This document shows, piece after piece, positions 24,348 through 36,786 of a stretch of 64,000 nucleotides of DNA. The notes below the pieces were generated by a model, which had not been told where the DNA came from, searched no databases, and saw only the letters and a program-made list of their open reading frames with translations. Numbering within the stretch: position 1 is the first letter of the stretch; each line of letters opens with the position of its first letter. Location of the stretch: contig WOAB01000188.1 of assembly GCA_027886185.1 (NCBI GenBank), forward strand, positions 1,736,001 through 1,800,000, read 5' to 3'. Source of the stretch: Rheum nobile (Eukaryota; Streptophyta; Magnoliopsida; Caryophyllales; Polygonaceae). The position numbers and the translations under genes were made by a program.

Positions 24348-26106
24348 GGGGGTTCGGTTCCGCACCATTTTTTTTATTTTCGCACCGCATAGTAAACGCT
24401 ACGAGGTGGCGTGAGAGTTTTTTTGAATTTATTGAGATTTAAAAAAAAAAAAACTGGTCGATTTTAAACGCTACGTCGAGTCGATTGAATTTTAAACGCT
24501 ACATCGTAGCGTTTAAAAAAACACCTTTTCTTAAACGCTATGACGTAGCGTTTAAAAAAAAGTGGATTTTCAGCCGTTAGAAACACATGTTTTAGTTTTG
24601 AACATTATGTTAGTGTACAATTGTGATAAATTATATAATTAGCTAGAATTGGAAAGCTTTTGTTTCAATATATATATATATATAGTAATAGGTGATTTGC
24701 ACTGTTGTTCCATCATGTAACGTGTAATACAAGGCTGTAACGTTATATATCGATCGATTGAGAGGTTTTTGTATGCTTGTATTTGAGTATTATATATGTA
24801 TACAAAATTAAGAGAAACATTTTGTCGTACTTATATGTATAAATTGCGTACGTAGTTAGCTTGTAACCTTAGTAATGCATAATTGTTTGTTAAAGATTAT
24901 AATAAATGTAATATTCGCTAAAGATTACATGAATCTAATATTTGTATAATTATAATTGTTCAGGGTTATTTTGGATGAAACACTTGAAAATGGAGATCTT
25001 GTAAGTACTCAATCCAATGTGGATATTTCTTAATTATATACTATGGTTATATCATATAGTTATATACTATTGTTATATCGTATTGTTATATACTATTGTT
25101 ATATCATATAGTTATATACTATAATTATATATTATGGTTCTATCGTATAGTTATATACTATTGTTATGTCGTATAGTTATATAGTATTGTTATATCGTAT
25201 AGTTACATACTGTGGTTATATCGTATAGTTATATACTATTGTTATATACTATGGTTATATCGTATAGTTATATACTATGGTTATATCGTATAGTTATATA
25301 CTATAGTTATATATTAAGGTTATATCATATTGTTATATACTATAGTTATGTACTATGGTTATATCGTATAGTTATATACTATTGTTATATACTATAGTTA
25401 TATATTATGGTTACATCGTATTGTTATATATTATTGTTATATCGTATAGTTATATGATATGGTTCTATCGTATAGTTATACACTATTGGTATATCGTATA
25501 GTTATATACTATGGTTATATCGTATAGCTCTATACTACTGTTATATCATATAGTTATATACTATTGTTATATCGTATAGTTATATACTATTGTTATATCG
25601 TATAGTTATATACTATTGTTATATACTATTGTTATATCGTTTAGTTATATACTATAGCTATATAATATGGTTATATCGTATAGTTATATACTATGGTTAT
25701 ATTGTATAGTTATATACTATTGTTATATACTATGGTTATATTGTATAGTTATATACTATTGTTATATCGTATAGTTATATACTATTGTTTTATCGTATAG
25801 TTATATAATATTGTTATATACTATTGTTATATCGTATAGTTATATACTATTGTTTTATCGTATAGTTATATACTATTGTTTTATAATATTGTTATGTACT
25901 ATTGTTATATCGTATAGTTATATAGTAGAGTTATATCCACATGGGGAACGCTACAGCATGGCGTTTAAATTGAACCGGTTCAACTTTCTGAACCGGTTCA
26001 TGTTAAATGCCATGTCGTAACGTTTAAGTTTTTTTTTTAAACGCCACATGGTGGCGTTTAAGAGTGGTGCGAAAACAAAAAAAAAGTGGTGCAAATAAGA
26101 GCCCCG
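24348..26106. mobile_element. Mutator-type MITE with satellite core, TSD TTTTATGTG
   Basis: The 1759-bp insert is flanked by the 9-bp direct repeat TTTTATGTG (24339-24347 and 26107-26115), the duplication length typical of Mutator-like elements. Its ends are imperfect inverted repeats of about 55 bp: GGGGGTTCGG...CCGCACCA on the left and, reversed, CGGGGCTC...TTGCACCA on the right, both followed by a T-run and TTTTCGCACC. Inside each end are short palindromes built on AAACGCTACxxxGTAGCGTTT. The centre is a long AT-rich tandem array. No transposase is encoded, so it depends on another element. Confidence 0.85.
25030..25935. repeat. 13-bp/26-bp AT-rich tandem array inside the MITE
   Basis: About 900 bp consist of alternating 13-mers GTTATATACTATT and GTTATATCGTATA with substitutions. 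The higher unit is therefore about 26 bp. Open frames across it reflect only the absence of stops in one phase. Confidence 0.92.
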
Positions 26107-26115
26107 TTTTATGTG

Positions 26116-26440
26116 TGATTATGATTCATACAAGAAATTGTATCTCTTGCATAAATTAAACATACAAATCAAGTTTGGGGTCAAAATTAAGCAAAAAATC
26201 AGAATTTTTAACATGCATAATTTCGGTCATAAGGCTGAAATTTTTGAGTATATTATATACATAAAAGTCACAACTTTAAGCACCTAATCAATTAAAATCA
26301 CAATTTTAATCATACAAGTTAATCCATACATCAATTTTACCACTAGATTGAACCAAAATAATCAAGAACATTTATCAAAATTAACAACTTTAATTATGAT
26401 CATATCAATTTATGCAAGAGGCTCTGATACCACTCTAGGG
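26116..26440 (-). other. Copia leader with primer-binding site for initiator tRNA-Met
   Basis: On the minus strand TGGTATCAGAGC (26421-26432) follows the 5' LTR after about eight bases and is the standard site complementary to initiator tRNA-Met. The rest is AT-rich leader. Confidence 0.8.
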
Positions 26441-27192
26441 TTTTAGATGCTTTAAGCAAAATTTCATAAAACAATTTTCTAACATCTAATTTAGGATCTC
26501 ATGTATAGATTTGATACGAACCACATATGAAAGAGTAACATACCTTTTGATGTAAAACTTGTTTCCGGAATCACCTTGGAGAATAGAGTCTCAAGTGTGA
26601 CTCCTCTACCTGGTCCACACGAGCACGGTACTAGATCGCCTTGCCTTCGTTTGCTAGAACGAACGAACAAAAACAACAAAGCTCCAACAATTCCCTTTGG
26701 AGGTTCGGCCATGAAAATGTAACTTGTGGCTTCAGTTGTCTCAAATCAAAGCCACAAATTCCCTTTTTGAATCTCTCATTCACGTAAGGCTTTCTCTTGC
26801 TCTTTATATGTTTGGAAGTAGGATATATATATAATAATATATATGTTATCTTATCTTTTCTAAAGATATATTTCCTTGTATCATCAAGTAAATAGATAAC
26901 TCTTTATTATTATTTGATGAACAATCCACTCTTCTAACAATATACACTGACCAAAATTTCCAGTCCCACAATGGGCCTCGGGTTGCTTTGATCTAGCCCA
27001 ATTACTCTATTGTGTATGACCTTATAGGAGCCAGATAAAGTAGCAATGGTTCAAATCTAATTTATCTCATAAATTAGTTGGCTTCTAATAAAACACTAAG
27101 ACTACCTAAAATATCCGAATTATTAATTTCCATTATAATCCTAATCTATCATTAGTAATTATCATCTTGATTAAAGTACATATATTTCTTGA
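26441..27192 (-). repeat. 5' LTR of the Copia element
   Basis: It is homologous to 4111-4843 with scattered substitutions and small indels, for example an extra stretch around 26965-26990. The distal end reads TCAAG on the minus strand where the partner has TTGAAG, so the canonical TG is mutated. Confidence 0.85.
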
Positions 27193-27197
27193 CCATG

Positions 27198-27216
27198 ATG
27201 TCAACCGTTTCTTAAG
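27198..27216. other. Host remnant and left target duplication of the MULE
   Basis: Only about 19 host bases separate the Copia element from the MULE. They end in TTTCTTAA (27208-27215), which matches 56574-56581. Confidence 0.7.
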
Positions 27217-27266
27217 GGGCTTACTTTTTAACGCATAGACAAAATTGTCTTTCAGCGCATAGGCTC
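27217..27266 (+). repeat. Left terminal inverted repeat of the MULE
   Basis: It starts GGGCTTACTTTTTAACGC and continues through AAAATTGTCTTTCAGCGC. It pairs with the reverse complement of 56523-56573 with about ten differences. Confidence 0.82.
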
Positions 27267-27540
27267 CCCACGTTACGTGAGGAAATATTCCCCACATTAC
27301 GTGAGAAGTGGCTCCCCACGTAACGTGGGAGACGGATTCCCACGTTATGTGGGAACAGGCTCCCCACATAACGTGGGGAGCCTCTCCGGCTTTAAAAGCC
27401 AAAATTTCTTCTTCTTCCTCCTTCTCTATCCTAAATCGCCGCTCTCCTCTTCTAAACTCTCCCTCCCCACGTTACGTAGTTTGCTTGTCTCCTCGTTATG
27501 AATCAATAAGATCCGCACGTTACGTAGATCCATATTCTTT
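27264..27540. repeat. Subterminal array of CACGTTACGTG words (left)
   Basis: At least five copies lie at 27264-27385, alternating CCCCACGTTACGTG, CCCACGTAACGTGGG and CCCACGTTATGTGGG, and looser ones follow to 27530. Each is nearly palindromic around ACGTTACGT or ACGTAACGT. The position next to the inverted repeat suggests transposase binding sites; this is an inference. Confidence 0.8.
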
Positions 27541-27954
27541 AAAGGTTAGTAATAATCAATCTTGTTAATTTTTATTTTTAGTTTTTAGTTTTTTTGTTAG
27601 GTTATTGTAGATTCATATTGTTTTAGTGTTTTTGATCTTGTTTTTGTTGTTTTTGTGTAATTTTGAAGTAGTTATTTGGATTTGTTGGTTAATTTGATAG
27701 ATATATTTGTATGAAATGGTAGAAATTTGATAGATTTGTATGAAAGGGTGTTTAGGGTTTTTATTGGATTTGTATGAAAATAGCCAAATACAAGTGGTAG
27801 TTTTATTGGATTTGTTTAATTAGTGTTAGTTTTGTTGGATTTTGGGGAAATTATGATGAAATAATGCTTCACCGAAATCTGGAAATCTCGCCGGAATCTG
27901 GAAATCTTGCTGGAATGTCGCCGGAAATCTGACCAGAAAGGGGGAAATGCAATT

Positions 27955-28095
27955 TCACACGTTATGTGTGGAGACAGTCCACACGTAACGTGTGCAGACT
28001 GTACCCACATTACGTGTGGATGATCTCCACACATAACGTGTGGATACAGTCCCCACGTTAAGTGTGGATTACATCCACACTTAACGTGTGGATTC
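27955..28095. repeat. Second CACGTTACGTG array upstream of the PMD gene
   Basis: Six nearly palindromic words of the form CCACACGTTACGTGTGGA in alternating orientation occur in 140 bp, ending about 85 bp before the PMD start codon. Confidence 0.85.
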
Positions 28096-28178
28096 TGTAT
28101 TCGGAATTGTAAATTTTTTTTTGGTATATACCCGGAATTGTATATTTTGAGATAAAATGGTTTGATTTATTGTTGTAG

Positions 28179-30662
28179 ATGGAGCCCGGTGAGAGAACGA
28201 AGCGTAGAAACAAAACAAACCTCGTCTAGGACGTTTCGTTTCGGACTGAAGAGGCGGTAACCCGTAGGTTTGCGGGCGGTAGTCAGGATGAGGGAGGATA
28301 CGGGCAGGCGGGAATGTTGACCCCCCCTGTGTTGCCATTTGTGCCATCGTTTCCTGTGGCAGGTTGTCGTGCTGACTCGGAGCCGCAGTTGTACCCAGAT
28401 TACAACGCGAGCCCGCTCCATGGTTATTCTGAAACGATGGATCAGAATAACTATTATGGCCCTCCATTTAGTCCGCCGCCCCAGCAGAGCCCTCACCGTC
28501 ATCATAGCCCGCCGCCCCAGCAGAGCCCTCACCTCCATCATAGCCCGTTGTTCTATCACAGCCCTTACATCCATCATCACAACCCCGTCTATTATCAGGG
28601 CGTAGATGACCAGATGCGGTACAACCCATGGGAGAACCCGAGGCTCTACCCGAACGCACCTCATCCTATGGTAAGTAGCCTTAATATATGAAAAGATGAG
28701 CGTATGATAAAAATGTAATTACTTATCATTTGTAAAAAAAAAATGTAGGACGAGGATAATCAGGCTTGGGCTCCAACAGGTCAACCTGATTATGCGGACG
28801 AGGAGCCACAGGAAGCCTCCTCTTCGCGGTCAAAACCGCCCAGGTCAAAGAAAAGGGGCAAATATGACCCTGAATTGGTGGTTGGAGTACCTGGAGGTCC
28901 GGAGATTCCTGAACTTCTGAAGGGCTTTGCCAATCACATATCGTACTACCTTTACCAGCGCATTGTAAGTTGCAGCAAAAACCTTATATGAAATTTCACA
29001 TTTATTTTAAATATTTCAAATGGGTTGCTTACATATGTTAAAAATTCAAATATTTAAAGTCGGTGCTAGTGTTGAGGTTTCAGCAATGAGGCAAGCAGAC
29101 ACGTTCATGGACTTTGCAACGAAATGCCATGTGGTGTCATGTGGCATCTGCGTCAGGGCTGTGTCATATACCAGAGCTGATGCACGAGCATGTGGACGAG
29201 GCGCTGATTAGTGCGTTCGTTGAGCGCTGTCATCCAGAAACCAGCTCATTCCATATGACATGGGGAGAGATGACTATAACTCTCCATGACGTATTGTTGA
29301 TCATTGGGCTGAACATCCATGGAAAAGACATGGGACCTCCACAGAAATGGCATGCGCAGTTGGGAATGAATGATCTGAAGAAGGCCTTGGTGGAGGAGGC
29401 GCATAAAGTCTTTAAGCTGCATGTTAGGGATGTGACATCTGGTACCGTACAAGCTCAGTTCTTTAAGGACCATTGTGAACAGCTGAGTGAAGAGCAGCGG
29501 GCGTCTGGGTTCTTGCTTCACTTGTTGGGCTCCTGTCTCTTTTCGGACAAGTCGCAACACAAATTGCCCGTGTACTACACTATATTTGTGTCTGATCCCT
29601 CGTCTACCATGGATTATGCATGGGGTGCTGGCGTTTTGGCCCACGTGTACCGTAGCTTGGATGAGTGCACAAGAAAAGAGGCGAGGTTGATGTCGACATG
29701 CTACACTCTGATATAGGTAAAAATTTTGTTGTATAGTACTTTATTTACAATGAATTTTGTAAATAAAATTTTGTTGTCTACCATGAATTTTGTTATAAAT
29801 ATTTTTATTCATTGACTCCATTTGGTACACATCATCATTTTCAGGCGTGGATCTACCAGTACTTCAACATGTTCCGACCTGCACAGAGTAGAAGTTGGGA
29901 CTTCAATAAGCCGATCCCATATGCTCGTAGATGGGACCTTTCAGAGAAGCCCAACCGGATGAGAGACTACAAAACAGAGCTTGATCTGATGACTGTGGAT
30001 AGAGTAAGCGCATCTACGGTCTCTCTCTATTAAGTTAGAAATTCGATGATAGGTATGTTTAATTGTTTGGCATCCCATTATGTTTAGGTTGATTGGATGC
30101 CATACGGTCCAATTAACTTCAACGAAGAAATCTTCGCTCCTTCGCTCTTCTATGAGTTATGTCGTGTCTTTGAATCACAGAGTCGTACATGCCAGAACGT
30201 GTGGAGAGACAGTTTGGCCGTGCACAGCAAGTTCCAAGACCGCCTATAGTGCCAATAAGGGCATGGAGGGGCCCCAAAATCAGCACATACATTGTGGACT
30301 ACGACAGAGCTCAATTTGGATGGGATGTCCAGAATATACATTCCATGAGTCTAGATGTGATGGGCCCTCCTGTCCAGCAAGGGCATGAGTGTAGCGGTGA
30401 TTACATGGGCTGGTACCTCCCACATACACACCCATTCGTCAACCCCCCGACCATTGATGACGCGACACATGTATGAAATTGACTAATTTGTAGGTTGTTT
30501 AATTTCCGGTTAAATCTATCTATATTTATTATACATATCAACGTTTTTGTGTTGTGTGCAGTGCATCGAATATTGCTACAGTCGTCTTCAGCCATATCGC
30601 AACCATGAATGTGAAGATGTAGCAGAGGCGCTACGCCTATCATTGGATCGAATGTATCCCTT
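28179..30662 (+). pseudogene. Plant mobile domain (PMD) gene of the MULE, 5' and central exons
   Basis: Exons can be followed with GT-AG borders. Exon 1 (28179-28670) is a Pro/His/Tyr-rich N-terminus with PPPQQSPH repeats, with a TAG at codon 17 (28227). Exon 2 is 28749-28964. An exon of about 29085-29716 carries the PMD core FVERCHPETSSFHM and GEMTITLHDVLLIIGLNIHG. Later exons start at 29845 (AWIYQYFNMFRPAQ), at about 30088 (VDWMPYGPINFNEE) and at about 30562 (CIEYCYSRLQPYRNHE). There are frameshifts near 29140 and 30185 and a TAG at the 29716 border. The Athila insertion splits the last exon; coding resumes at 49688 for four codons and a stop. PMD proteins occur both in transposons and as domesticated nuclear proteins; the biochemical role is not settled. 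Confidence 0.82.
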
Positions 30663-33347
30663 TGACAGAGGCTAAAGTCGTATCGCCTTATCAAAATAAT
30701 CCTAAACAAACCTAAACTAGTAGAATAAGCAAGCAAGAGTCGAATCCCACAGGGAGGAGTTGTCTTTTTTTATGCAAATTAGTGTGTCAAAGTAACAAAG
30801 GGGGGATTGGTTGGTTGATTGAATTTCAAGTAAACAAAGTAAAGTAATCAAAACAAAGGTTTGTAATCAAATTGGGAAAAACACTTAGCCAAACAAATAT
30901 CCACATTTAGTTTGGTTGATTGATCATTGATTATTCCTAGTCCTCAATCCTTATAAATGTCCTAATCCCTATTCTGAAATAGTTACCAGTCCAACTAGTC
31001 CTGATAACCCTAACTATTAAACAATCAAGAAACTATCAAGATAAATCTAACATCAGCAGTAGGCTCAGGAATAGATAGGCTCATGCAATACTTAACAACT
31101 CGTCAATACTCGACATGCAATCAATTCTCTTAACAATAAACATTCACAACTCGTTCCAGTAAATCGTGTTTGCTACTCTGAAATAGGTATGAACAATATT
31201 AATCTCAACAAGTTGACCAGATTAAGGTAACTATCACTATAGATAATATCAATCTCAACTAATCACAACAATTGATGAACTAGATCAACCAATAGAATTC
31301 AAAACCATAATCATGCAATATGAATAATATCAATAAAACTAGGTAGCTAATCTAGAGAAATCAATATAACTCAATGGAATGAAGCATAAGAGAATCAATA
31401 ACATTCAAAGATAGAGTAAATGAATAATCTCACAATCAAATTCAAACCAAGGCTTCAATTGTCGGACTAAGCAAATGGTGCTTAGTTCTTCATAACTCAA
31501 AGGAAAAGAATAATACGTAGAATGAAAACTGAATTATCAAAGGCTGCTATGGAAATTAGGTTAAATAACCTAAAAACCAAACCTAATGCTAAAAAGATAA
31601 CAAGTCTAATCTTATAAGGAAATAAAATAAACGGAATGAAAGAAAAGGGAATAAATAAAATAAATAAAATCTTCGGAAAACTCTTCGGACGCGCTGATGC
31701 AGATTTCCGCGATCGCGGAAGAATTTCCGAGATCGCGGAAAATACCATGATGCTCTCGAACTAACCGCGACCAGAAGCCTTGCTCTTCCGCGACCATCCG
31801 CGCCCGCGGCGGCACTTCCGCGATCACGGATCTTCATAGACCCGCTTGGTTCTACTTCTTTGTCTTCTTGGGTGGCTTCCTTCTCTCTTTAATATATCTT
31901 CATTTAAGCTTCTCCAAACCACCATATTTGCACATCTACTCCTCAACTCCATTCTCCGCAATTGTGCTCTAATCATCTCCAAATGGTACCCAAAACTCCG
32001 ATAACAACCCCTACACTAGTGGAAAAAACCCTTATAGAGGCGGGCCTTTGGACACTTATTGAGGCGAACACCGTTCGCTTCAACTAAGGGGGCTGCAACA
32101 AGTAGGGACACTTTTTGAGGCGGACATTTTACGCCTCTAAAAGGACCTTATTGAGGCGGGCCTCCGAAGCCCGCCTCAACAAGTCCCTCACTTTGGCGCC
32201 AAAATGAGGGACTTGTTGAGGCGGGCTTCGGAGGCCCGCCTCAATAAGTAAACACTTGTTGAGGCGGGCCTCTATAGGCCCGCCTCAACAAGTCTCTTTT
32301 TTAAAGAAAAAAAAAATCGAGACCCCGGTTTTTTGTAATACCGGGGTCCCATTTCTTTTAAAAAAAAAACAACTCAAATGGATAAACAATGTCGACAAGT
32401 AGATATACAGAATTAGAAACATTCATCTGAACAATCAATAGTACAGCATCAATTCCTCTTGTGACTCATTACACAAAAGCTGGATATTTAGTAGTTGAAT
32501 ATGAACACATGTTTAATTAACAAAATGGATAAAGTATATGATAAAAACAAACGCATACAAGGATGGTGCTACCATATCTACATTTCTTCGATAATAGTTC
32601 TAATTTCTAACTGCTAAATAAACAATGTCGACAAGTAGATAAAACAAATCTGTGATACTAAATTCATCATGGTAGAGAATAGTCTGTGATACTAAATTCA
32701 TCATTAATTCTTCCAATTGATCAGTGATTCAGTGGTAATGTTCTCCCTACATTCAGCCACAACAAATTTGATCCATAGCAGAACTTCCTGTCACCAAGAT
32801 CAGATATCATCGTAGATAAGAATCCAGTAACTAGCATACACTATGATACTAAATTCATCATGGTAGAGAATAGTCTATGTAATTCAAAATCTGTTTAGTG
32901 TAATAGATTTAACTTGCAATGCTTATATATGAACAAGGAAGAGAAGATAAAGTTGAAGCAGAAGACAGAATACCTGATTGGCTAATCCGTGAAGTGGAGC
33001 GGCTAAACCATTTTAAAGCAGATGTAAATGAAAGGGTAGGGATCTGAAAGAGCACTAGCAACCTGCAATTAGAATCACAACAACTCAGCCATCTTTACAC
33101 TTGAGTGATCAAACACATTGATGTCCAAGTGAAATGTAATAGAACATTACCATAGTACTCAGGTAACTCCTCCAACATTTACCTGTGGATTGTGATATAC
33201 AGCTTCATTAGCTCAAAACAACACACTAACCCTTATTAAACAACATAATATATCAGCATAGCAAACAACTAGAACAATTTAAGACACAACATAGCTCAAA
33301 AGTGAAAATATCAAAAGAAGAGGACATATATGACTCAAAATACTCAC

Positions 33348-33424
33348 ATTTCCTTGGTGCCAAATAAATACACTACAACTTTCTTCTTGTCAGATTTGTA
33401 CCCCCATGCCTCAGGCTCACTTAC
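33348..33424 (-). pseudogene. Captured exon fragment encoding part of a PWWP domain
   Basis: On the minus strand a 77-base segment between CTAG and GTGAGT borders encodes VSEPEAWGYKSDKKKVVVYL followed by FGTKE. This resembles the middle of PWWP domains of HUA2-like plant proteins (recognised from memory, so tentative). Precise splice borders argue that it came from a real gene. Confidence 0.5.
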
Positions 33425-33646
33425 CTAGCATCAAAAACCTACTTCTTAGTTTATAATAGCATAAAAATCAATTATAAAACCATAGGCAAAATATACAAGT
33501 ATCAATAAAACAACATCTTCTGACAATATCTCCTGGCAATAAAAGTAATTCTTTATCGTGAGAAAACGATAACAACTAACACAAAACTAACTGCAATAAG
33601 AACATCTCCTGACAATAAAAGTTACAAATTATATACACATGCTCAC

Positions 33647-33730
33647 CAAGATTCTTGCTAAATTTCCATTCTCACGTCCATAAATTGCACATATATCTAG
33701 CAGCTTGGGTAAGTCAAGCAGTCCTTTTTC
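33647..33730 (-). pseudogene. Captured 28-codon exon, possibly of an ASCC2/CUE-type gene
   Basis: On the minus strand an 84-base open segment bounded by TGCAG and GTGAGC encodes KGLLDLPKLLDICAIYGREN and GNLARIL. The codon-perfect length and the splice borders are those of a host exon. The wording recalls plant activating-signal-cointegrator complex subunit 2 proteins, but I hold that identity weakly. Confidence 0.45.
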
Positions 33731-35334
33731 CTGCAAAAGGACTACATAAAGAATCAAAATAGGATATTAGTGAACAAGAGATTATTAGAGGAGACAAGGT
33801 TTTACCATTCTATGATAAGTTTTCAATGTTCTATTTTCTGACTTGTTTTTATCTTTGTTTGTTAGATTTGGAAGAAAAAATACATTTATCAGATAACATT
33901 TGGTGAAATTGTCACCATTAGCAGAACACTACCAATGGGAAAAACAAAGATTTTGTATAAATAGCATAACAGTTATGACTATGTATCACATATAATCAAA
34001 AACCAAATTCATACACATATAACTACACATATACACGTATAACTAAATCAATACACATATAACACTAACATAAATGTATTTATATTCCATCAATGCAAAT
34101 AGGGACAACATGGACAATACTGATTTTATACTACAACACTACAACAGGGACACCGGACACAGTCACACAGCAAAATACTACTTTTAAAAGCTTCTCTGCT
34201 CAAACAATCATCAATACATAACAATTCGTCGACTGTTCTTATTAATAAGAAAATCTAACTGTTCTTGCTTTAATAATGAGGTTCTTGGAAAGTTCTTCCT
34301 TATAATTTAAAAACTGGAATCCATTCATCTCATATTTCAATTCTCCCAACTGAACTCAACACTGCCCTAGAAGATGAATTTCATCAAGATCGTACAGAAG
34401 ACAGTCATTATAGGGATTCACGCTTGAAGAACTATAAAAATTGCAAAATGCAAACAGGAATGCCAGAATGCAAGCTCATCAAGACAGCAATGAACTCCAA
34501 AAGCACAATTTTGTTGGTGATTCAGGGATAAAGCACACTTACGACAATGCAGAGCTCCGGAGGAGAGATCGGCGGTAGGAGAAATCCGGAAGAGAAATCG
34601 GCGGCGAATGGAAGACGGACGACAACGACGAAGATGGAGGAGACGAAGATGAGGTGGTGGCCGGCGACGACTCCTGCGAGCTCAGACTCCTGCGAGCTTG
34701 CAAATACCGGGAGGGAGGGAGTCGGCGAGTGGAGGAGATGGGAGTCGGTAGAGGAGACCGGGAGGAGATGGGAGGGCGACGCCGACAGTGCAGAGAAGGG
34801 AATGGGAGAACGGGAGAAATGGGAGAACTTGCGACCGGGAGGAGATGGGAGTTGCGGCTGCTGAGACTAGGGAGAATGGGAGATTGGGAGGGGACATTAG
34901 GATTTTTTTCCTTTTATATTGGGAGGGGAGATTAGGCCGAATAATGGTCTAATAGAGGCGGGCCTCACATGACCGCCTCTATTGGACATATTTGTTGAGG
35001 CGGGCTTTAATAGGTCCGCCTCAACAAGCTTTAATTGAGGTGGGCTACTTGGCCCGCCTCAATTAGTTAGCATTAGAGGCGGGCCTTACCCTGGCCCGCC
35101 TCTAATACTTAAGCGGGAAATATTTTTTCGGATACTTGTTGAGGCGTATATTAATTTGCCCGCCTCAAAAGATGTTTTTGAGGCGTATAAATTAATTATC
35201 CGCCTCAAAAACAAAAAAAAGTGATTGCCTAAGTCGTTGTTGAGGCGTTTTGAACTATGTACGCCTCTAAAAGGGAGTCTCAAAAAGTATTTTTTCCACT
35301 AGTGCTAGTTACACCCTACAAAGTAGCGCTGATC

Positions 35335-36786
35335 AAATTCCCCCATGCTTAAACCTTGCTCGTCCTCGAGTAGGCTAAAATAAACCTACTCCTCCAATCA
35401 AATCCCCAAGGTCTCAGGAAGCATAGAAAAATCATCTCCACCAAGAATTGCACCTAACACGAAACTCCAAGGCACCAACACAATAAGCTCAACACAACAC
35501 ACAACACAACACCAACCAAGCTAAAATGAAGGCAGAGTACTTCCCCCAATCTTATCCCGAACACCATAGAGTGAATAAAAATCTAATCCTAACCTCCATC
35601 TATCTTCTTATGCCTCCCAGAGTGACCTACCCGAATCCTTCTTATATCACCTCTTCTTATGTCACCACGCCAGGTAAAATGATGATTCATAATAATCACT
35701 CTTCTTCTTTTCACTCATTTTGCCAAGGCGCCCTTTCGGGTTTTCACCAAGCCACTCATTTCATTTTTCAACAAATGGGCTCACATAAAACTCACATCAC
35801 TCTTGACCAATTATTACCCCAGCCTAATGCTGGTCCAAGCCATCTGCTTATTACCTAAGCCACCCTTTAGGATTTTCGATTTATCCCAGGATTTCTATTT
35901 TTGCCTTTTTTCAAAAAAAAAATTGGTTTTTTTTTCTTTCTCTCCTCAACGACTAGCAAGAATAGAACACTCCCCCATGCTTAAACATTACATTATACTC
36001 AATGTAATGAAAGACAAAAAAGAATGAAGCACAGGGAAAAGCGGAAAGGTACTCACAACCGTCGTTGAGTTGGCTTGGACGCGGAAGATATTGCTGGCGG
36101 TAAAACAATAAAAGCACATGTCGCTGGTGTCGCGCCGGTCTTCAAACTCAAACTCCACCGTGCAACCAAAATGAATCCACTGTAAGGTGTAGTGGTACAT
36201 CAAAGAATCGAGGCTGCACGGCCTTCAATGAACACAAAAATGGGGCCCAGATGTAATCGTGGTGTGGGCACTGGTGTTCCTCCTTCCCAGCTGTCGAAGT
36301 TGGGCCATCATCGTTGCCAAATAAAAATATGGGGCGAATGTCTCCTCCTTAGCAGCATGATGCGCACCGTCTCTCCATGAGAAACTTAGACAGCTGGCCT
36401 TCGGTAAAACTTTTTTTTTCTTTTTCTTTTTTCGATTTTTTTTTATGAACAGTACCGCGGTCGCGGAAAATTCACCGCGATCGCGGTTTTTTTTTCTTTT
36501 CAACTAAACCCTAAAATCGCCGCGGCGGCCGCGATCGCGGATTCTTCACATATTGTTTGCCGCGGTCGCGGTTTTTAGGCCGCAGTCGTGAAAAACCTTT
36601 TGTTCTTCCTGCGGGTTAGTCGAAAGACGAAACAAAAAAACAAATGCATAAGCGAAATAAAGCAAGATAAAACAATAACAACTAACGACATGAAAAACGA
36701 AAAGACATGAAAAGAAATACATACCTCGGGTTGCCTCCTGAGCAGCGCCTTAGTTATTGTCGTGGCTCGACTTGGTACTCTTCCAC
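35335..36786 (-). other. 3' noncoding part of the second Athila element
   Basis: This lies between the gag/protease remnant and the 3' LTR. No domain is visible: the ATHILA ORF1 domain found in the first element is absent. GC words (CCGCGGTCGCGG, CCGCGATCGCGG) cluster at 36456-36580. Confidence 0.55.

Larger units (their letters stand above)
4111..27192 (-). mobile_element. Ty1/Copia LTR retrotransposon carrying several nested insertions
   Basis: Two related LTRs (4111-4843 and 26441-27192) bracket Copia protein fragments in the order expected on the minus strand: gag (22837 down), zinc knuckle and protease (20.7-20.2 kb), integrase (20.1-19.4 kb), the start of the reverse transcriptase (19.0-18.8 kb), its later part (9.3-9.0 kb) and RNase H (6.4-5.7 kb). 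A primer-binding site for initiator tRNA-Met (26421-26432) and a polypurine tract (4844-4854, on the minus strand AAGTGGGAGAT) complete the structure. The 23 kb span includes four insertion events. Stops, a frameshift and the loss of the central reverse transcriptase make it immobile. Confidence 0.9.
32014..35304. mobile_element. CACTA (En/Spm-type) non-autonomous element with captured exons, TSD CTA
   Basis: The ends are perfect inverted repeats CACTAGTGGAAAAAA, flanked by the 3-bp duplication CTA (32011-32013 and 35305-35307). Both subterminal regions (32035-32300 and 34945-35285) are packed with TTGAGGCGGGCC and its complement GGCCCGCCTCAA, as expected for binding sites of a CACTA transposase. 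No transposase is encoded. Its interior contains exon-like pieces of host genes on the minus strand and a G/A-rich segment at 34540-34900. Confidence 0.93.
30663..35334 (-). repeat. 3' LTR of the second Athila element, split by a CACTA element
   Basis: Net length is about 1378 bp once 32014-35304 and one duplication are removed. It aligns with 38289-39222 plus 49201-49682. CCGCGATCGCGG words occur at 31708-31740 and near 31822. Confidence 0.88.

Noticed and set aside
25212..26020. Tyr/Ile/Val-rich open frames
   Set aside because: They are translations of the 13-bp satellite, where one phase lacks stops.
27264..28095. CRISPR-like spaced repeats
   Set aside because: The words are palindromic, variable and irregularly spaced in a plant genome; transposon subterminal repeats explain them.
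34547..34935. Overlapping open frames rich in Gly, Glu and Arg within the CACTA element
   Set aside because: They come from a purine-rich segment next to the subterminal repeats and show no recognisable motif; a captured 5' UTR is possible but unsupported.
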